The notes beneath the pieces are model-generated. The model did no database searches. It saw nothing but the letters and a program-made list of their open reading frames with translations, and was not told the DNA's origin. DNA of 64,000 bases, from NCBI GenBank assembly GCA_934045905.1, contig OW203773.1, positions 14,371,246 to 14,435,245 on the forward strand. The letters run 5' to 3'. Source of the stretch: Leuctra nigra (lineage: Eukaryota > Arthropoda > Insecta > Plecoptera > Leuctridae). How positions within the stretch are numbered: the stretch's first letter is position 1; every line of letters starts with the position of its first letter. The position numbers and the translations under genes were made by a program. Shown here in pieces: positions 1 to 13,900 of this stretch.

Positions 1-143
1 GGGTGAATAGTATTCATCTCTTTTCTTGGGGACCAATAATTCACTACAGGACCACATGCTTCGAAACAAAAATGTCAATCGAGTAAATTATTTTAATATA
101 TGAAGACCTTCCAAACTGATACTAATGTGCTCAATACACATAC

Positions 144-1440
144 CTTAATGTATCCAGTGACTTCTTTGCCTTCGCTCGTAAACTTGTAAATCCAATCAAT
201 GAGGAGCCAGGGTTGTAGAATCCGGCGCACTATAAGATCTGCACCTCTCGAGAGCTTTCTGTGGTCCACTGATTTGTCTTTCATGGGTCCGACACCTGTA
301 GCACAGAAAATAGCTATGAGATTGCGCAGCTGTCGTTTCGTTGTAAATGTTTACAATATCAATGGTGAACATTTATTTATCAGATTTTGATTCACCAATC
401 ACAATTACTACTACTGACTGCTGACTACTGAGTACTGACACTACTCATTGTTTGATGCCTCTTTAATCTGATTTAAATTGTTGTATCCAATACACCTTCA
501 ATTTATGTTTAAATTTAAATTATTTTATATGTAAGCACTTACCAATGACTGTTGCCATAATGGAGTTGATAGCACATCTCCCTACGAAATTGCTTATATC
601 TATTGACTGTCCATCGGCTACCTAAAGGAAAGAAAAGAAACATCAGAAATTATGGAGTTGTAGCTTATTTAAAATGATGTACCTACTCGCAAATATAATT
701 CTTAATATCAGATTAACATAACAAATGTGTCATTGCATCGTTTTCAGGAAAGTCGTTGACTATTCGAATATTAATTTGTTCAGATCTAATAATTAACTTG
801 CATGTTCTTCAATCACCTATAATTATAGTCGTTGTACTTTTCACGTATTTTAATTTTAAATATTATTTTTGAATGAGATCAATTTCAAAGTATGTTGATC
901 TGTTATTCAATTGTTCCAGAGTGTATAGATGGAAAGTTGTAAAGCAAATCAGTTGAAAACGTAAAGACTTACGTCACTGAGTTCATTTGCCAAGATTCTC
1001 GTGTCCTTCGCAAATATCGCTACATAAGTTTCAAGAAGTTTTCTGTTGAACGCCGGAGCAACAAGTTTGGACCGAACTGCCCATGCATCACCAGACATAG
1101 CAACTAAACTATTCCCCAGTAGCATGTGAAACGATTTGTCTGACAACGCATCATGATCTCGCACCCGAGGATTCCTCAACACTTTCCCAATCACTTCCGG
1201 GTCACAAGTAAAGACGTACAACTTCGGACCCATCCACATCCGATAAAGAGATCCATAAGTCTTCATCAATTTCAGAACATCTTGGAAGTTTTTTACTCCG
1301 TCGTTTGAGGATAATGTCAGGTTGCCAATAAACGGAAGCCATCTTGGTCCAGGCAGGTTTCTGCCATGAATCCACAGGTGTCTGTGAGTCCACCAATACG
1401 TGACGTAGAGAACAAGTAACAGAGCCGCTGCGACCAACAT
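144..1440 (-). CDS. Cytochrome P450, CYP4-like, 5' part (gene continues left of window)
   Basis: Heme-thiolate monooxygenase, normally held in the ER membrane by its N-terminus. Three coding exons read on the minus strand: 1440-973, 621-543 and 295-144, joined in phases 0, 1, 0 with GT/AG borders, giving 233 codons before the window ends. The start is chosen at 1440 because it is followed directly by a hydrophobic anchor (about residues 2-18) and then the proline hinge NLPGPRWLPFIGN. CYP4-like stretches follow: YGSLYRMWMGP, HMLLGNSLVAMSGDAW (helix C area) and, in exon 3, VRRILQPWLLIDWIYKFT. The I-helix, ExxR and heme-cysteine regions are outside the window, so function is inferred from the N-terminal third only. 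An in-frame upstream ATG at 1497 lacks the anchor at its start and is less likely. The subfamily is not assigned. Confidence 0.9.
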
Positions 1441-3368
1441 CTTGAAGGGCACAATACTGTGTGGAGCTGTGCAGTGGCGGGTGTTTATATAGGTCATAAA
1501 GATGGGGAATCAAAAAGTCATAGCTCGGCGTCCAAGGCTAATTGAGTGAATATAGAGCAATGTGACTTTCAACCAAGGTTACGTTTAATTGGGCGTTGAA
1601 AAATAAAATTATTTGATTTTATAATAAATCATTGGGCATTTTAAAGTAGTTAAAACGCATCTACAGCAAACACGGTCAACTCAATTTTCATTGAAATGTT
1701 GTTACTACCAAATTTTTCATACTACCTATGAAAATTATTTCACTACCAATAAGTGAATATATTATCGGAAATAGAGATATATTTAATTGAATGACCTATG
1801 TAAAAATTGTGAGAGGAAATGTTTAGATCTCTACTGCCAGTTACGTTATTTTGTGTTATATTCCCAGTTAAGTCTGTCATGTAAGTAAAAGTCTCACTTG
1901 AAAGTACTGAGAAGGAAAAAAAATACACTTCACATTGACAAAGAAAGTGAAATTAAATGCTTGGGACCAAAAGATTCAATAATGGTCAATAATTCAACTT
2001 TTCCGAAGTTAATTTTACTTCGACTTGATAGAGGGAATCGGAAGGGTATAGGAAAAATAGTGAAATTCATAATGCGTTTGGAATTATTTAAAGGAATAAA
2101 AATTGAAGAAACACTTTTAATGTTAATAATTTTATTACATCGTTTTGTTCTGCTCAAAAACTTTCATAATAATTTATGAGCTTAGGATCAAAATGCAACT
2201 ATTGAACAAAATTGAACAAATAGAAGATAGTTACAGTTTCAAATCAAGCTCTATCTTAAAAATAAATGTTCTTCAGACTAAAGAAATAATTAAGGTGGGG
2301 ACATCGAATGCCACACCCCGAAAATATTTTTTACTGAAATGTGCAATATTTATTAACTTTCTCAACATTTCAACTATATTTAAGAATGAAGGATTCATAA
2401 AATGTCATGTAACTTGCAACCCATGACTTATATTGAGTTTTCAATTTGATGCCTTCAGAAGATGAGGAAATTTTTAACACATGAGGTATAGGAAAATGAT
2501 TTAGTTTTTGCTGTCTAACTTTTAAAATAGTTCAGGTTGGTATCGTTTTTATTTTTTTCCCTGATAATATATCCATATGTCTACTAGAAAATAAGTATTT
2601 TGTTGAAATCTATCGACAAAAAAATTATGTCTTCACTTTAGCGTAAAAATTGCACGATTTTTCTTGGCTGCCATAATCTAACATTGGGAGACATATAAAA
2701 ACTAGTTCACGATGCTAGTTTTTTTGGGCCATATTCTTCATTTTTTAAAAATAAATAAGGTAAAATAAATTATAATTTAGAAAATAATAATTTTCAACTA
2801 AGTACTTCTAAAACTCAGACCGGATTTTCGCTTTAATCTTGGAACGTGTAAATTAATAGCTGCGTTTCGATCCGAACATACGCAATACACCATAAAGATT
2901 TAATCTACCGAGTCTTGGACAACGGTCAGGATATGTTAAGTTTCCGATAATAAAATAATAATTGTTGGAAATTCGCGATCCGTGGTCAGTTTCAAATTGT
3001 TAGATAATTATGCAATTTTACAATCATATTAGACAAATTTATATTATTATTTATATCAAACATTGCAGAAAGTACGAGTGATGAGCAACAAAATTAAATT
3101 ACCATCTATATACATTATGTAAATTTTAATTACCTAAAACAGGATACAATTTCTAATTGAATTTGTAAAATAAACACCAAATTACCGGACACAAAATCGT
3201 AATGCTTATACCTACCTAAAAAATGCGGGAATATTAGCAAACATTCCAAAGAGTATAATATCCCGACCAATAATGTTGAAGACGAAATATTTGGATAGTG
3301 AAATTGTCAGTTGTGGATTTAATAGGGAATATTCATAAATTTATTCAAGATCTTATTACAAAATATCA
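1441..3368. other. Intergenic spacer, mostly unrecognised AT-rich sequence
   Basis: No coding exon with splice borders or family similarity was found here. Short open frames at 1743-2426 have no recognisable content. The only identifiable item is a dispersed repeat near 2430-2720, listed separately. Confidence 0.5.
2430..2720 (+). repeat. Dispersed repeat, copy 1
   Basis: About 290 bp that recurs at 13380-13720 in the same orientation and at about 6010-6380 in the opposite one. Shared landmarks are the GAGGTATAGGAAAATGATTT-like block and the TATGTCTACYAGAAAAATAAG-like block. No open frame is shared, so this is a non-coding repeat of unknown class. Confidence 0.6.
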
Positions 3369-3676
3369 ACATATTTGTTGGTAAAACACACTATTTTTAC
3401 ACTCAAAAGTGTAAATTTTCATTCATAAATATGAAATTGAACCCCAGTTGAAATTTTGGCGGGAAAACCGCATTCCTGACATTTCCTAACGAGTGACGTC
3501 ATTTTTATCAACCAACAATGATGTTGCCATGGTTTCAATAAAATATGACATCACTCGTTAGATCATGTCAGGAACACTTTTTCCCGCCAAAATGTCCACT
3601 GAATTTATATGTCATTTTTATGAATGAAAATTTACACTTTTGAGTTTGAAATTCGTGTGTTTTAACAAGATGTATG
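3369..3676. mobile_element. Fold-back MITE
   Basis: The two halves are inverted copies. ACTCAAAAGTGTAAATTTTC near 3401 mirrors the sequence ending near 3646. GGCGGGAAAA near 3459 mirrors TTTTCCCGCC near 3590, and CTAACGAGTGACGTCA near 3487 mirrors TGACATCACTCGTTAG. There is no coding capacity. Confidence 0.75.
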
Positions 3677-3794
3677 TTGGTAATGTGAAAAATCGTACGT
3701 TAACCGAATTAAAAAAAACTTTTGCATATTCCCTATTCAATAATAAATATATTTTCAGAATTTTGGGTGAAGTAGTTTGGACATTATTATACAT

Positions 3795-3990
3795 TGACAC
3801 TCGCGCGAGCGATTTTACTGATTTTAGCAGGCAGGCAGTCGTTAAGCTACGATTGGAGACGAAAAAAGTTGACGAAATGATTTCAAATTTTAATCATGAT
3901 TAGATCAAAGACAGATTTGGGTTCTCCAATTGGAAAATTTTTGCCTCGTTAATTAGTAATATTTTATTTATCTGAATGTCGCCATTTGAT
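3795..3990 (+). repeat. GCGAGCG fold-back family, fragment
   Basis: Related to the longer copies at 9935-10400 and 43893-44400 and the fragment at 19830-20010. They share a CGAGCGATTTT block, ACGATTGGAGACGAAAA and a following ATGATTTNAAATTTT block. It is a partial copy with no coding content. Confidence 0.6.
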
Positions 3991-4299
3991 GTAAAACAAA
4001 TCAATAATGATAATTTAAATATAATGTATTATTCTGCAAGGCTAGTGCCTAACTTATGATCTCCATCTGACAAAAAATATTTTAAATCAATACATATGAA
4101 GAATCAAGTTTCATCGACATCTGTGCTTGCCATATTCATATTTCCAATGATTACGATATTCTTGAAATATTCATGTGCTAGTCCTAACATAATTTATAAA
4201 AATAAAATCATTTCATGAACAGTTTGTCGTACATATTTTTATTTTATCTTTCCAACAATAATGTCGGGTAAGGGGTTTACATATTCAAGTAACATTCAT

Positions 4300-4660
4300 A
4301 TAGCATTCACGGTCAAATCATCGCCTGTTTGCCAGACTCGTTCCATCATCTTCAATATTCTCCTTCCTCTCCAGCATCTTTCTCCGCTTCTCTCCACCTT
4401 CACACCACTTCTCCCTCTCGAATTATTTCCATATTTCTACTCTCTCCTCTACAACCCATTTGATGTGATCTTTCCACCTTTCTCCGGGTCTTCCTACTCT
4501 TCTTTTCGTATATTTCTTGTAATTCCCATTCTCTCCTTGGAATCCCATTTCATATCCATCAACATTACTCTTCTAACCCATTTTCATCCTCTGTCATCCA
4601 ATCTTATAATTCAGTCTCTCTACTCCAAGCTTTCCTCTAATTGTATATTACTCATAAGTA
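4300..4660 (-). pseudogene. Decayed non-LTR retrotransposon C-terminal tail
   Basis: On the minus strand, with several stops, the conceptual product contains LGVERLNYKIG followed by KRRVGRPGERWKDHIKWVVE. This is the pattern of the region after the reverse transcriptase in many insect non-LTR elements (LG.E..-...-GRPR.RW.DDI). It lies 3' of the NRF-like gene and is not part of it. Confidence 0.6.
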
Positions 4661-4698
4661 GTATGTCTTATTCACTTCTCATATCAATAATTGTTGAA

Positions 4699-4809
4699 CG
4701 GTCGGGGACAGACAAAGATGAACCCGCGCTAGCATGGGCTAGCTAGCCCTAGCTAGCCCTATACCTGCAGGCAATGCTAAAGTGGGTTCATCTTTGCCTG
4801 TCACCGACC
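4699..4809. mobile_element. Small hairpin MITE
   Basis: Inverted ends: CGGTCGGGGACAGACAAAGA near 4699 is mirrored by TCTTTGCCTGTCACCGACC ending near 4809. The AGCTAGCCCT direct repeat sits between the arms. Confidence 0.7.
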
Positions 4810-4909
4810 TTAGGCGTCTAGTTTTTATTGTAGTAACTATTTGTTACTATATTCTCAAGTACATTTTATGATTTACATAGTAAAGAAGATAAAACAATAT
4901 GTTGAAATG

Positions 4910-7900
4910 TTAATTTTCCTTCGATTTCGGTTTTTCTCTCTTTCCAGACAGATATTGTTCCAAAGATAAAAACGGCTTTTCAAAAGCCAGCGACCATATA
5001 ATTGAAACAGCCGTCGACCAGATCATACAACGACAATAATCGCCAACCTGAAATTAAATCGGTAACTCATTATAAAGATTACATAATATTATTGCATATC
5101 CTACTCAGACCCAGACATATTTTTTTGCCCGGATTTGGTGAAATTTATTTTCCTAAGAAAAAATTACTTAAAACATTTTGAAAAAAATATAAAAAAACTA
5201 AACTAATTGCAAGTTTTTTTTTAGCTTTAATTTTTTTTGAATTATTAAAAAGTCATTGTAAAAAAATTGTCTTAAAATATAGTCTATGCTGTTTTGCTCT
5301 GGCATTGAAGCAAGAAAAGATTTATTTTTTATATTCCACAATGTATAATTTTAAATTAATGAAATTACTGTAAACTGGGTTTTGCAATGGCGGACACTTT
5401 TTTGGTAGTTAATATTCAGATGATTGGCACAGCGTCCACCAATAACATACAACCTTTAAAATAATTATGTTGGGTGCTTCAACCTATATTACATCTAAAA
5501 ATACCGAACTGCAGGTCCCTGCGACTTCGGTGGCTCAGCAAATAAATACCGAAGTCCGTCACTTTTTGTGTATCCTACAGTATACCAGGGGTCTGAGGAG
5601 GATATATCAATTACAAATCAGGACACTTACCACTTGTAAGGAGGTTATGTATAGGGGGGCTCTTAATGTGCCGTTGAACGATCCAAGAACTAAGTAGTTC
5701 GTCAAGAAGAAGCAGAAACTCACTTTGCTGAACATTCGGAATATTGTCAAGTTCAGCAACGAGTTGACGAAACCTGAAAATCAGAAAACATTGTTTCATC
5801 ATAGTTTGTATTCCATTTACATTATACATTGCGAAATGATTTGACCCTTGAGAGGAGGTGCTCTTTTACAGTTGGGTATTATGGAAAGGTTACTTTAAAC
5901 ATTATAAGTCTTTGTCATCTAGGAATTCATCAATTGAGTAGCGTGCAGCATTTGCAGCAAATGAGCTTATTTTTGGCAGAGGTGTCAATAATTACTGTTT
6001 ACACGATACTGTGAAACATGAACAACTTCTCGTGTCTAGATTTTGTGACATTGTAGTTTTAAATTCCTATTTTTAACATGTAGTCTTATGGGGGCCATTA
6101 AAATCATGACGATTTTCATGCTGTTTTTGAGTTTTTGATTTATCTGAGGATAAACATTTTTTCAAAAAACTGATTTCTAGATAGATAGTTGGAAAAATTA
6201 TTATTAGGAATTAGGACTATTAGGAAAAAAATTAAAACAATACCAACGTGTGCTATTTAAAAGTTATAAACCAAAAACTAAATGATTTCTCATACCTCCT
6301 GTGTTGAAGTTTTGTTCATTCTCAGAAAGCAATAAAAATTATGAAACCTCGCTTTAAGACATGAGTTGCAAGTTAAATGACATTTAATGATTCTTTTATA
6401 CTTATATATAGTTGAAATGGAAAAATTAATTTATGATGGTAATTTCGAAAAATAAATATTTTGGAATGCTCGATCGGTTGAGCCCCCTAACAGTTGCTTT
6501 ACCTCCGTATCCCTTGGTACAAGCAAATATGATCCAAGCAACACCCAAGGTCCAAGCAGGTCTCTGAAGACAGTAGTATAGAGACACCAGGAGTCGTTCA
6601 TATTGGTAGTCATCCTCATAGAATCGAACTGGCAACAGCAAGGATGTCAACATCAAGACAGCAGCCAACAGCCAGCCGACAGCTACCATCGCTGTTGACA
6701 TGTGCAGTGTCTTCTTCTTTGTCGTGTGCAGCAAGTAGCCGAGTCCGATCCCGAGGAGCCACGGAACAAACCGAAGGTGCGTCGGGAAATACACGTGTCT
6801 GAAATTTTCTCTGAAAAGACATTGGCTTTAAAAAGTTTTTATACAAAAATAACGCACGTTTTATATATTAATTTATGTGTCGGGCTTACTCTACGGTATA
6901 TTTGACTTCGTTGACATATGGTACGATGAAGGCGATGAGCAAACCGGCTGAAATTAGGACTCCAAGTAGAATCTTTCCAATCCTCGGAGATCTGGTTTGA
7001 AGAGAAAACAATTAGATTTCCAAGAATTAAGATTTTGTAATAAGATTTTCTGCAGTGATGAAACAAAATGAGTGGGGCAAATGCAGAACCTAGACATTTC
7101 CACTTTTATTGGTTCGTATAGAAGAAGTTGAAAAACGAAATAGACTGCGAAATCAGTTTTCATACCAAGTAATCAGTAATATTTTTCTCAATATTTTTGA
7201 ATAGTAGTCTTATTAATTTCGTAGGTACTTACCGCTTCAGAGGAAGAAGAATCAATGGTGAAAGTAAGAACAGCTGCATGTCCACTGATAGCGTCCATGC
7301 GTAACCTAAGCACTAAAATCAGAACAAGTTAGTGTCGGTGATTCGACATTTGGTGATGCAAAATGTTATAGTTCAATGGGGGTCTGGAGGGAAGGCCTGC
7401 CAACACATGCAGATTCTGGGCGCACAACCCCGGAAAAATAAGTGTAAGCATTTTGGTACGTTTTGGATCTGCTCTGTAATGAAGAATAAGCAGTGTAAAA
7501 CGGAATATAGAGTCTAAAATAGTCCTTTTCTCCTTTTTCAGCAATATTTTTTAAACATTTTTGGTATCATGACCTTCACTCGCAGTCAGAAATTAGCTAA
7601 AAATATCAGAGGTTAGGCGAAGTTAATTCAATTTCCACGAACAAACAAAACAAAACAAATTTATGTCTTTGTTTATGGCGTTGTATCCTTTCCTTTTAGT
7701 ACAGGCATTTGGAAAAACAGAGAGGATGCACTGTGCCCTGTGTCGGTACTGTGGAGTAAGGCGGTGAGCAATGAGATGAAAGACCATATCAGTCCATATT
7801 CAGAATCTCGTTGAAAGCTGCATTACCTACGGATCCGAGGTCTGGACAATAAACCGAAGATTATAACATTCTTCTCGAGTGAATGCAGTTGAAATGGCGT

Positions 7901-10900
7901 TCTGGAGAAGGTCTTCTCCAAATTACTCTTTACTCTTTTTTCATTACTCTTAATGGCATTACTCTTTTTGACCACATTAGAAATGAGGAGATAAGAGAGA
8001 GAATGGGGATCGAAGCACCATTTACAGAAAGTATAGAAACAAAACCGCTACTCTGGTATGGCCATATTAGGAGGATAGCAAATAAACAATTGCCCGCTAA
8101 AATATGGAAGTTTAAACCTAGAAGAAGAAGAAAGAGAGGTCGTCCAAGAAGGATGTGGCTTGATGGCATTGGGGAAAAGGAGAAAATGGAGAAAAGGAAT
8201 CTTCTCGAACAAGATTGCCATAACCAGGAGGTGTGGCGTGCGGGATGCGGAAAACGAAATCCGCTCAGAGCGGATTCACTACAGCTCGGGCCGTTTTCCT
8301 CGGGCCGTTTTCCGCATCCCGCACGCCACACCTCCTGGTTATGGCAATCTTGTTCGAGAAGATTCCTTTTCTCCATTTTCTCCTTTTCCCCAATGCCATC
8401 AAGCCACATCCTTCTTGGACGACCTCTCTTTCTTCTTATAATATAGTATTATAATATTATATTATAGTATTATAATATATATATATATATAGAGGAGATG
8501 CAGGGCCCCAATTCCCCCGTTCCCGCCATGTACTTCATGCGTAAAGGGTTGAGTGATTATTTTCACCATATGTGATTCTACGACCACCTACTAGATCTCT
8601 TCCTCCCACCCATAATGTTTGCCTGGGAACTGTCCAGCAAACAATGAATTGTACCTGTGATATCCCTTGTACTTCCTAATTACAAGGGGCTTTTCGCGCT
8701 CAGAAGAAAGTCATCCGGATCATACTCTCTCTTGGATATAGTGCGTCATGCAGAGATAAGTTCCGGGAGGTAGCAATACTACCTCTCCCATGTATCTACA
8801 TTTTGGCAGTGTGTTTGTTTACACGGGACAACCTGCATTTGTTCAATGACAACAGCCACCACATGTATGGAACTAGAGGTGCCTCCAATTTAAAACATGA
8901 ATACTGCCGCTTAAATACCACGTCTCAGGGTGTCATGCAGTCTGGCCGCAGACTGTACAACCATGTGCCGCAAGAAATCAGGAACATTGAGTCCAGGAGC
9001 GGTTTCAAGTATATTTTAAAGATGTTCCTTATGAAGCATTCCTTTTACAGTGTAAATGAATTTCTTGAATGCTGATTTATATGTATATTTATATGTTCGC
9101 TTCGCTTTTAGCGCAATACTTTCACTATTTTAACTTGTAATATGTGTTAACATTCGAATGTATTTTTACAATTTGTCTTTGTTACTCAATATGTTTCAAT
9201 GCTCAAATGTCATATTATAGTTATTATTTTAGTTCTGACTTTGTAATGCAATTGTAATTGCTTCCTACAAATAAATAATACAATAATACAATACAATTAC
9301 CTTCCAAGTGACAATTTGCAGCATTTTGCTTCAAAAAGTCATGTGATATGTTTTGGTCTTAAAAAACAATAAATGTATCCTAATAAAACATAAATCTATA
9401 TTGAAGTCGAGGGTGGAGAACTCTGTTGAATGCTGATGACACCTATATACATATTTCAGTAGCGGCCATTTTTAGTATAATTTATCATAAAAAAAATTTT
9501 GTTGCCTAATTAAGGAAGATATATTATAAATTAGGCAATTGCCTTTTTTGGGATTAGCCATCTTTAATTAGGAAGAGTCCTCCTAATTAGGATGTACCAG
9601 GGAGGGCCCCAGTACATCCTTGTAGGATATCCCAATTTTGGATGCATTATCCTAATATTAAGACCTCCCAGGGAGCTCCTGTGTTTGCTGGGTTGGGGGA
9701 AATCTCTACTTAGTGATGTTATTTATACAAACCAAATGAAAATCTTCGTGGATGTAGTTGTTGACATACAAGAGGTTCGCCCACCAATACCTCTGACAAA
9801 GGTCTATCTCGGAATCGGTCAGGAAGTCTAAGTACGGACCTTCTCCAGGATTAGGCAAAGTTGCCGCCAGAAAAACCAACATGGCGTATGCTGGAGTCAG
9901 GCTGAAAGAGATCAGATCTGATGTTAAAGATTTGCTTGCTCATCAACGCGTTTGAAGCGCGAGAGGTTTTGCTGCTTGTTTCAGGCATTTGTTTTGGATA
10001 CGGTTGAAGACGAAATGGGTTGACGAATGATTTGATATTTTAATAGTGATAACTGATTAGATTAAATACTAGCTTAGGGGTATCACTTGGCGCATTTTTT
10101 TTGCTTCGTTAATTAGTAATAATTAGTTGATTTTTTTGTGAAAAATGGCCTATCTTCTTGTGTCGGTAGGTGCCGTATGAAATTTAAATTTAAAAATGTG
10201 TCAAGGGATAACCCTAAGTTTTTTTCTCTCCAATTACGATTAAAAATTGCGATTTATTATTTAACGGGTTTAAATCTCAAATCGTTGAGGGAAATTTTAT
10301 CGTTTTGCGCGGTTTTGTTGAATAACCGGCGCCTTATTAACAATGTATGAAGCAAAAATGAAAAAGAGCTACTAATATACAATCAGACTGATCATGTGAA
10401 CATCCTATTAAAGTTATACCACTTTACTTTTCTCCCTTAATTTTCTAAAACGGCCGAGCACTTATATCACCTTAATGGTGTTTGATCGCCATAGAAACCT
10501 AAAATAACTCCATGGTATAACTTAGTTTTGAACTTACCGAAGATATCTGTGAATATAATATAGTGTCACGTTAAATGGCCCCTCCGCAGGGACTTTCTTA
10601 AGGAAGATGTACGCAACCAGGAGACCGCTCATAAGAAGCAAAGTGTCCACGCAGAAATTTCCACCGTTCATGATGAAACTGTGGGCCCACATGTCGAGGT
10701 CGCTACTCTAAGAGAGAGAAGACGGATATTGGTCATCCATGAAATAACTATGTATGTAGGTACTAGGAAAACGCTCAGTGTAACGCGTTGATGAGCGAGC
10801 ACGGGTACGTGAAAATTCTCGAACCGGAAATGCGTACACAACACACAGAAAACATATACATCCATATTGCATTGAAATATGATCCACTCGATCAACATAA

Positions 10901-13900
10901 AAGTATGCTTTTCATTGAAACTTGAAAATAGCATCTATAAGCACCCTGGTACATAGCAAATCAGGTTCAATTCAATTGGCACTGGAAAACATTAATTTCG
11001 ATACTTCATATCTGACAGCTATTAAAAATGTCAATAAGTTCATACGTTCTTAACTGATTGGGATGAAAATGTGTAAAATAAGAGACAATGTTGGTCTTAA
11101 TGACCATGCAAAATATAAGTTTGCTCAGATTTATCGAAGGCCATTTTCATTTTTCAGCCTATCAGGAGATGTTTATTTAGAAAAACTGTGACCTGTACAG
11201 CCTCACCCAACAGAAAAAAACACAAAAAATACAACAAAAAAAAACAAGAGGTCCGTGCCAAAAGAGCCAAAAGGAGACGATCGCTTCGCTCGCTCAATAA
11301 GTATGTACACTCCCCCAAATAATAAACGGTACTTGGTACAAAACGAATTGGCTGCTGGGCCGGTTCCTTGACAATCAATCCTTGTTATTATCAATGAAAT
11401 CAGAGGTCACCTAAAAGAGTTAAATAATGCGTTAGCACTGGCTTCATGGGATGATGCCATCAAACCTTAATCAGTCAATTCATTTTCTTTCGAGTACCGT
11501 TTATTATTTGGGGGAGTGTACCTACACTTAGCCAAAAAAAATTGAAAGTTCAATAAATCTGAGAGGCTGATAAATGTAAGATCGCACCATCAGAAGTCGG
11601 TCTAAGCGATCTCATTGTCTCACTCTAATAGGTGACCTCACATTTCAATAATAATAACAAGCTTTGATTGGTTATGGGACATGACCAGCAGTCATTCAAA
11701 TTTGGTCAACGTTCAATTTTTGTTTTGCCGAGTGTACCTATCCTAGGCTCTGTATACTGGCCAATTCTGTGAGTGGTCAATTCATGGGCGCCAACTTGTG
11801 TCAAGTCAATTTTTGAATATTGAGTATCATAAAATGCCAAAATATCGATTATTGTTATTTCGTATGGTTTTTTACAATAATTTACACATTTTGGAAATAT
11901 AAAACACAAATCAAAGGACATAATTTTTATAATAACAAATCAATGAAAAACATAAAAATGTTGATAATCATTAGCAATGGAAATATAGTTTATTGCGATC
12001 ACTCGATATAGTAAATTTTTGTTTATTTTGGAAATTACCATTTTAAAAAGCTTTTTACCATAGTTCAACTGTATTTAAACCCATAAAAAACACTCCGTGT
12101 TAAAATACCAGCCAAGTCTCTTCAACTATAAAAAAAAATAGGAGAAATCTTTAAATTCAGCACTGAAAAGTAGTGATATCAAAAAATTAGCCAAGTCAAA
12201 ACTTCATTTTAAAAACCAAATGTACTTGGCGCATCGTGTATAAATAATATAGACGTACTATATGCCAAAAATCAAATGTACCTAAATATATATAATATAC
12301 CTATAATGCCCTTAAACACGATGCGCCAGGTACATTTGGTTTTTAAAATTAAGTTTTGACTTGGCTCATTTTTTGATATCACTACTTTTCAGTGCTGAAT
12401 TTAAAGATTTCTCCTATTTTTTTTTATAGTTGAAGAGACTTGGCTGGTATTTTTACACGGAGTGTTTTTTATGGGGATATCACTTATTTTTTTAGTTTAT
12501 TTACTAGTTTAGTTAAGTTTATGACTCTTTAAAAAAATACGCCATTTCCGAATTATAGTTACTAAAGAAAAATAGTGTTTGGAGCTAAATATTGTAGAAT
12601 TACGAAAGCATCGTTCCAATAGATCCAGCCGTTTTCGAGATATGGCATCACTTCCGGTTTTCAAAATGGTGGCTGAAAGCACTTACACATAGTATTTATA
12701 TGTATATAAATACTAATATTTCATTATAAGCCTTCTGAATATGTAGTAGGTTTATATATAAAGGGGAAGTGAATTTAGGCAGATTTCGCTAAACTATGAC
12801 GTCATTTCCGGTTTCAGTAATTAGAAAACTTTAATTTTACTATTGTTATTTCATATAGATGACCGTCTGAATCGATTGACGCAAATTTCGTTCCGATCGG
12901 TTTAGCCGTTTTTGAGATATGACGTCACTTCCGGTTTCAAAATGGCGGCATAAAAAATTTATAAGGGGCAAGGTATCTACAGGCTGACAACCTGGATACG
13001 TGGTGAAAATTTTGGGTCAATCGACCCAGCCGTTTAGGCTGTGGCGGAGACCGCGGAATTTATTGGAAGATGAATCATCATTATTATTATTATCTGAAAG
13101 CCGTACAATTTCACGGTTTTCACGGCCCTCTAGCTCGCAAAGGGCGTAACCTATTGCTCCCAAATTTGGTATATGTTGTAGGGTGGGCCATAGCTCGAAA
13201 TTAAAATATTTCTCAACAATGTGCGATTTTCCAATTTTGAGATTTAGTAGGCCGAAAATGCCACTTGGATGCTTACAGTAAAAGTGGGTTGCTCTAGCCT
13301 TTTTATGTGAGAGTGTGCGCGCCGTACGACTTGGCTGGCGTGGAGCGACCGCTCCACTAGATGTACAGTAGTTTTCAACTGCTGCCTAATAATAAGTTTT
13401 CAATTTCATATATTTTGAGCATGAACAAAACTTTAACATAGGAGGTACCAATAGGAAAATCATTTCGAATTTAATTAATTACTTTTAAAATAGCATACGT
13501 TGTTAATACTATGTAATACTAATAGTACACTAATACTATGTCCGTATGTCTACCAGAAAAATAAGTTTTTTGTTAAAATCTAACGGTACAAAAATGAATT
13601 TCATTTTAGTTCAAAATCGACATGGTTTTACTTGGCTGGCATAAGATATAACATGGGGAAAATATTCAAATAATCTCATAAACTAGACACGAGAAGTGTT
13701 TAATTTTTTCAGGGATTGTGAATACTATGTTTATCAATAAGTACACAAACAATAACGAAGATCTGAGGCCATGCCCTGATTGGTTGAGCCACCTTGAATC
13801 ATCTAGATGTTTGAATCGCCCAAAATTTGTGTTCAAATCGCCTAAAATTTTAGTAAATTTTATTCACAATTCAAACAATTTCCGGTCCTGCTTGATCCGG

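Noticed and set aside
4261..4746. A 161-codon plus-strand open frame, Ser/Leu/Pro-rich
   Set aside because: The minus strand of the same region matches a decayed retrotransposon tail; the plus frame is its shadow.
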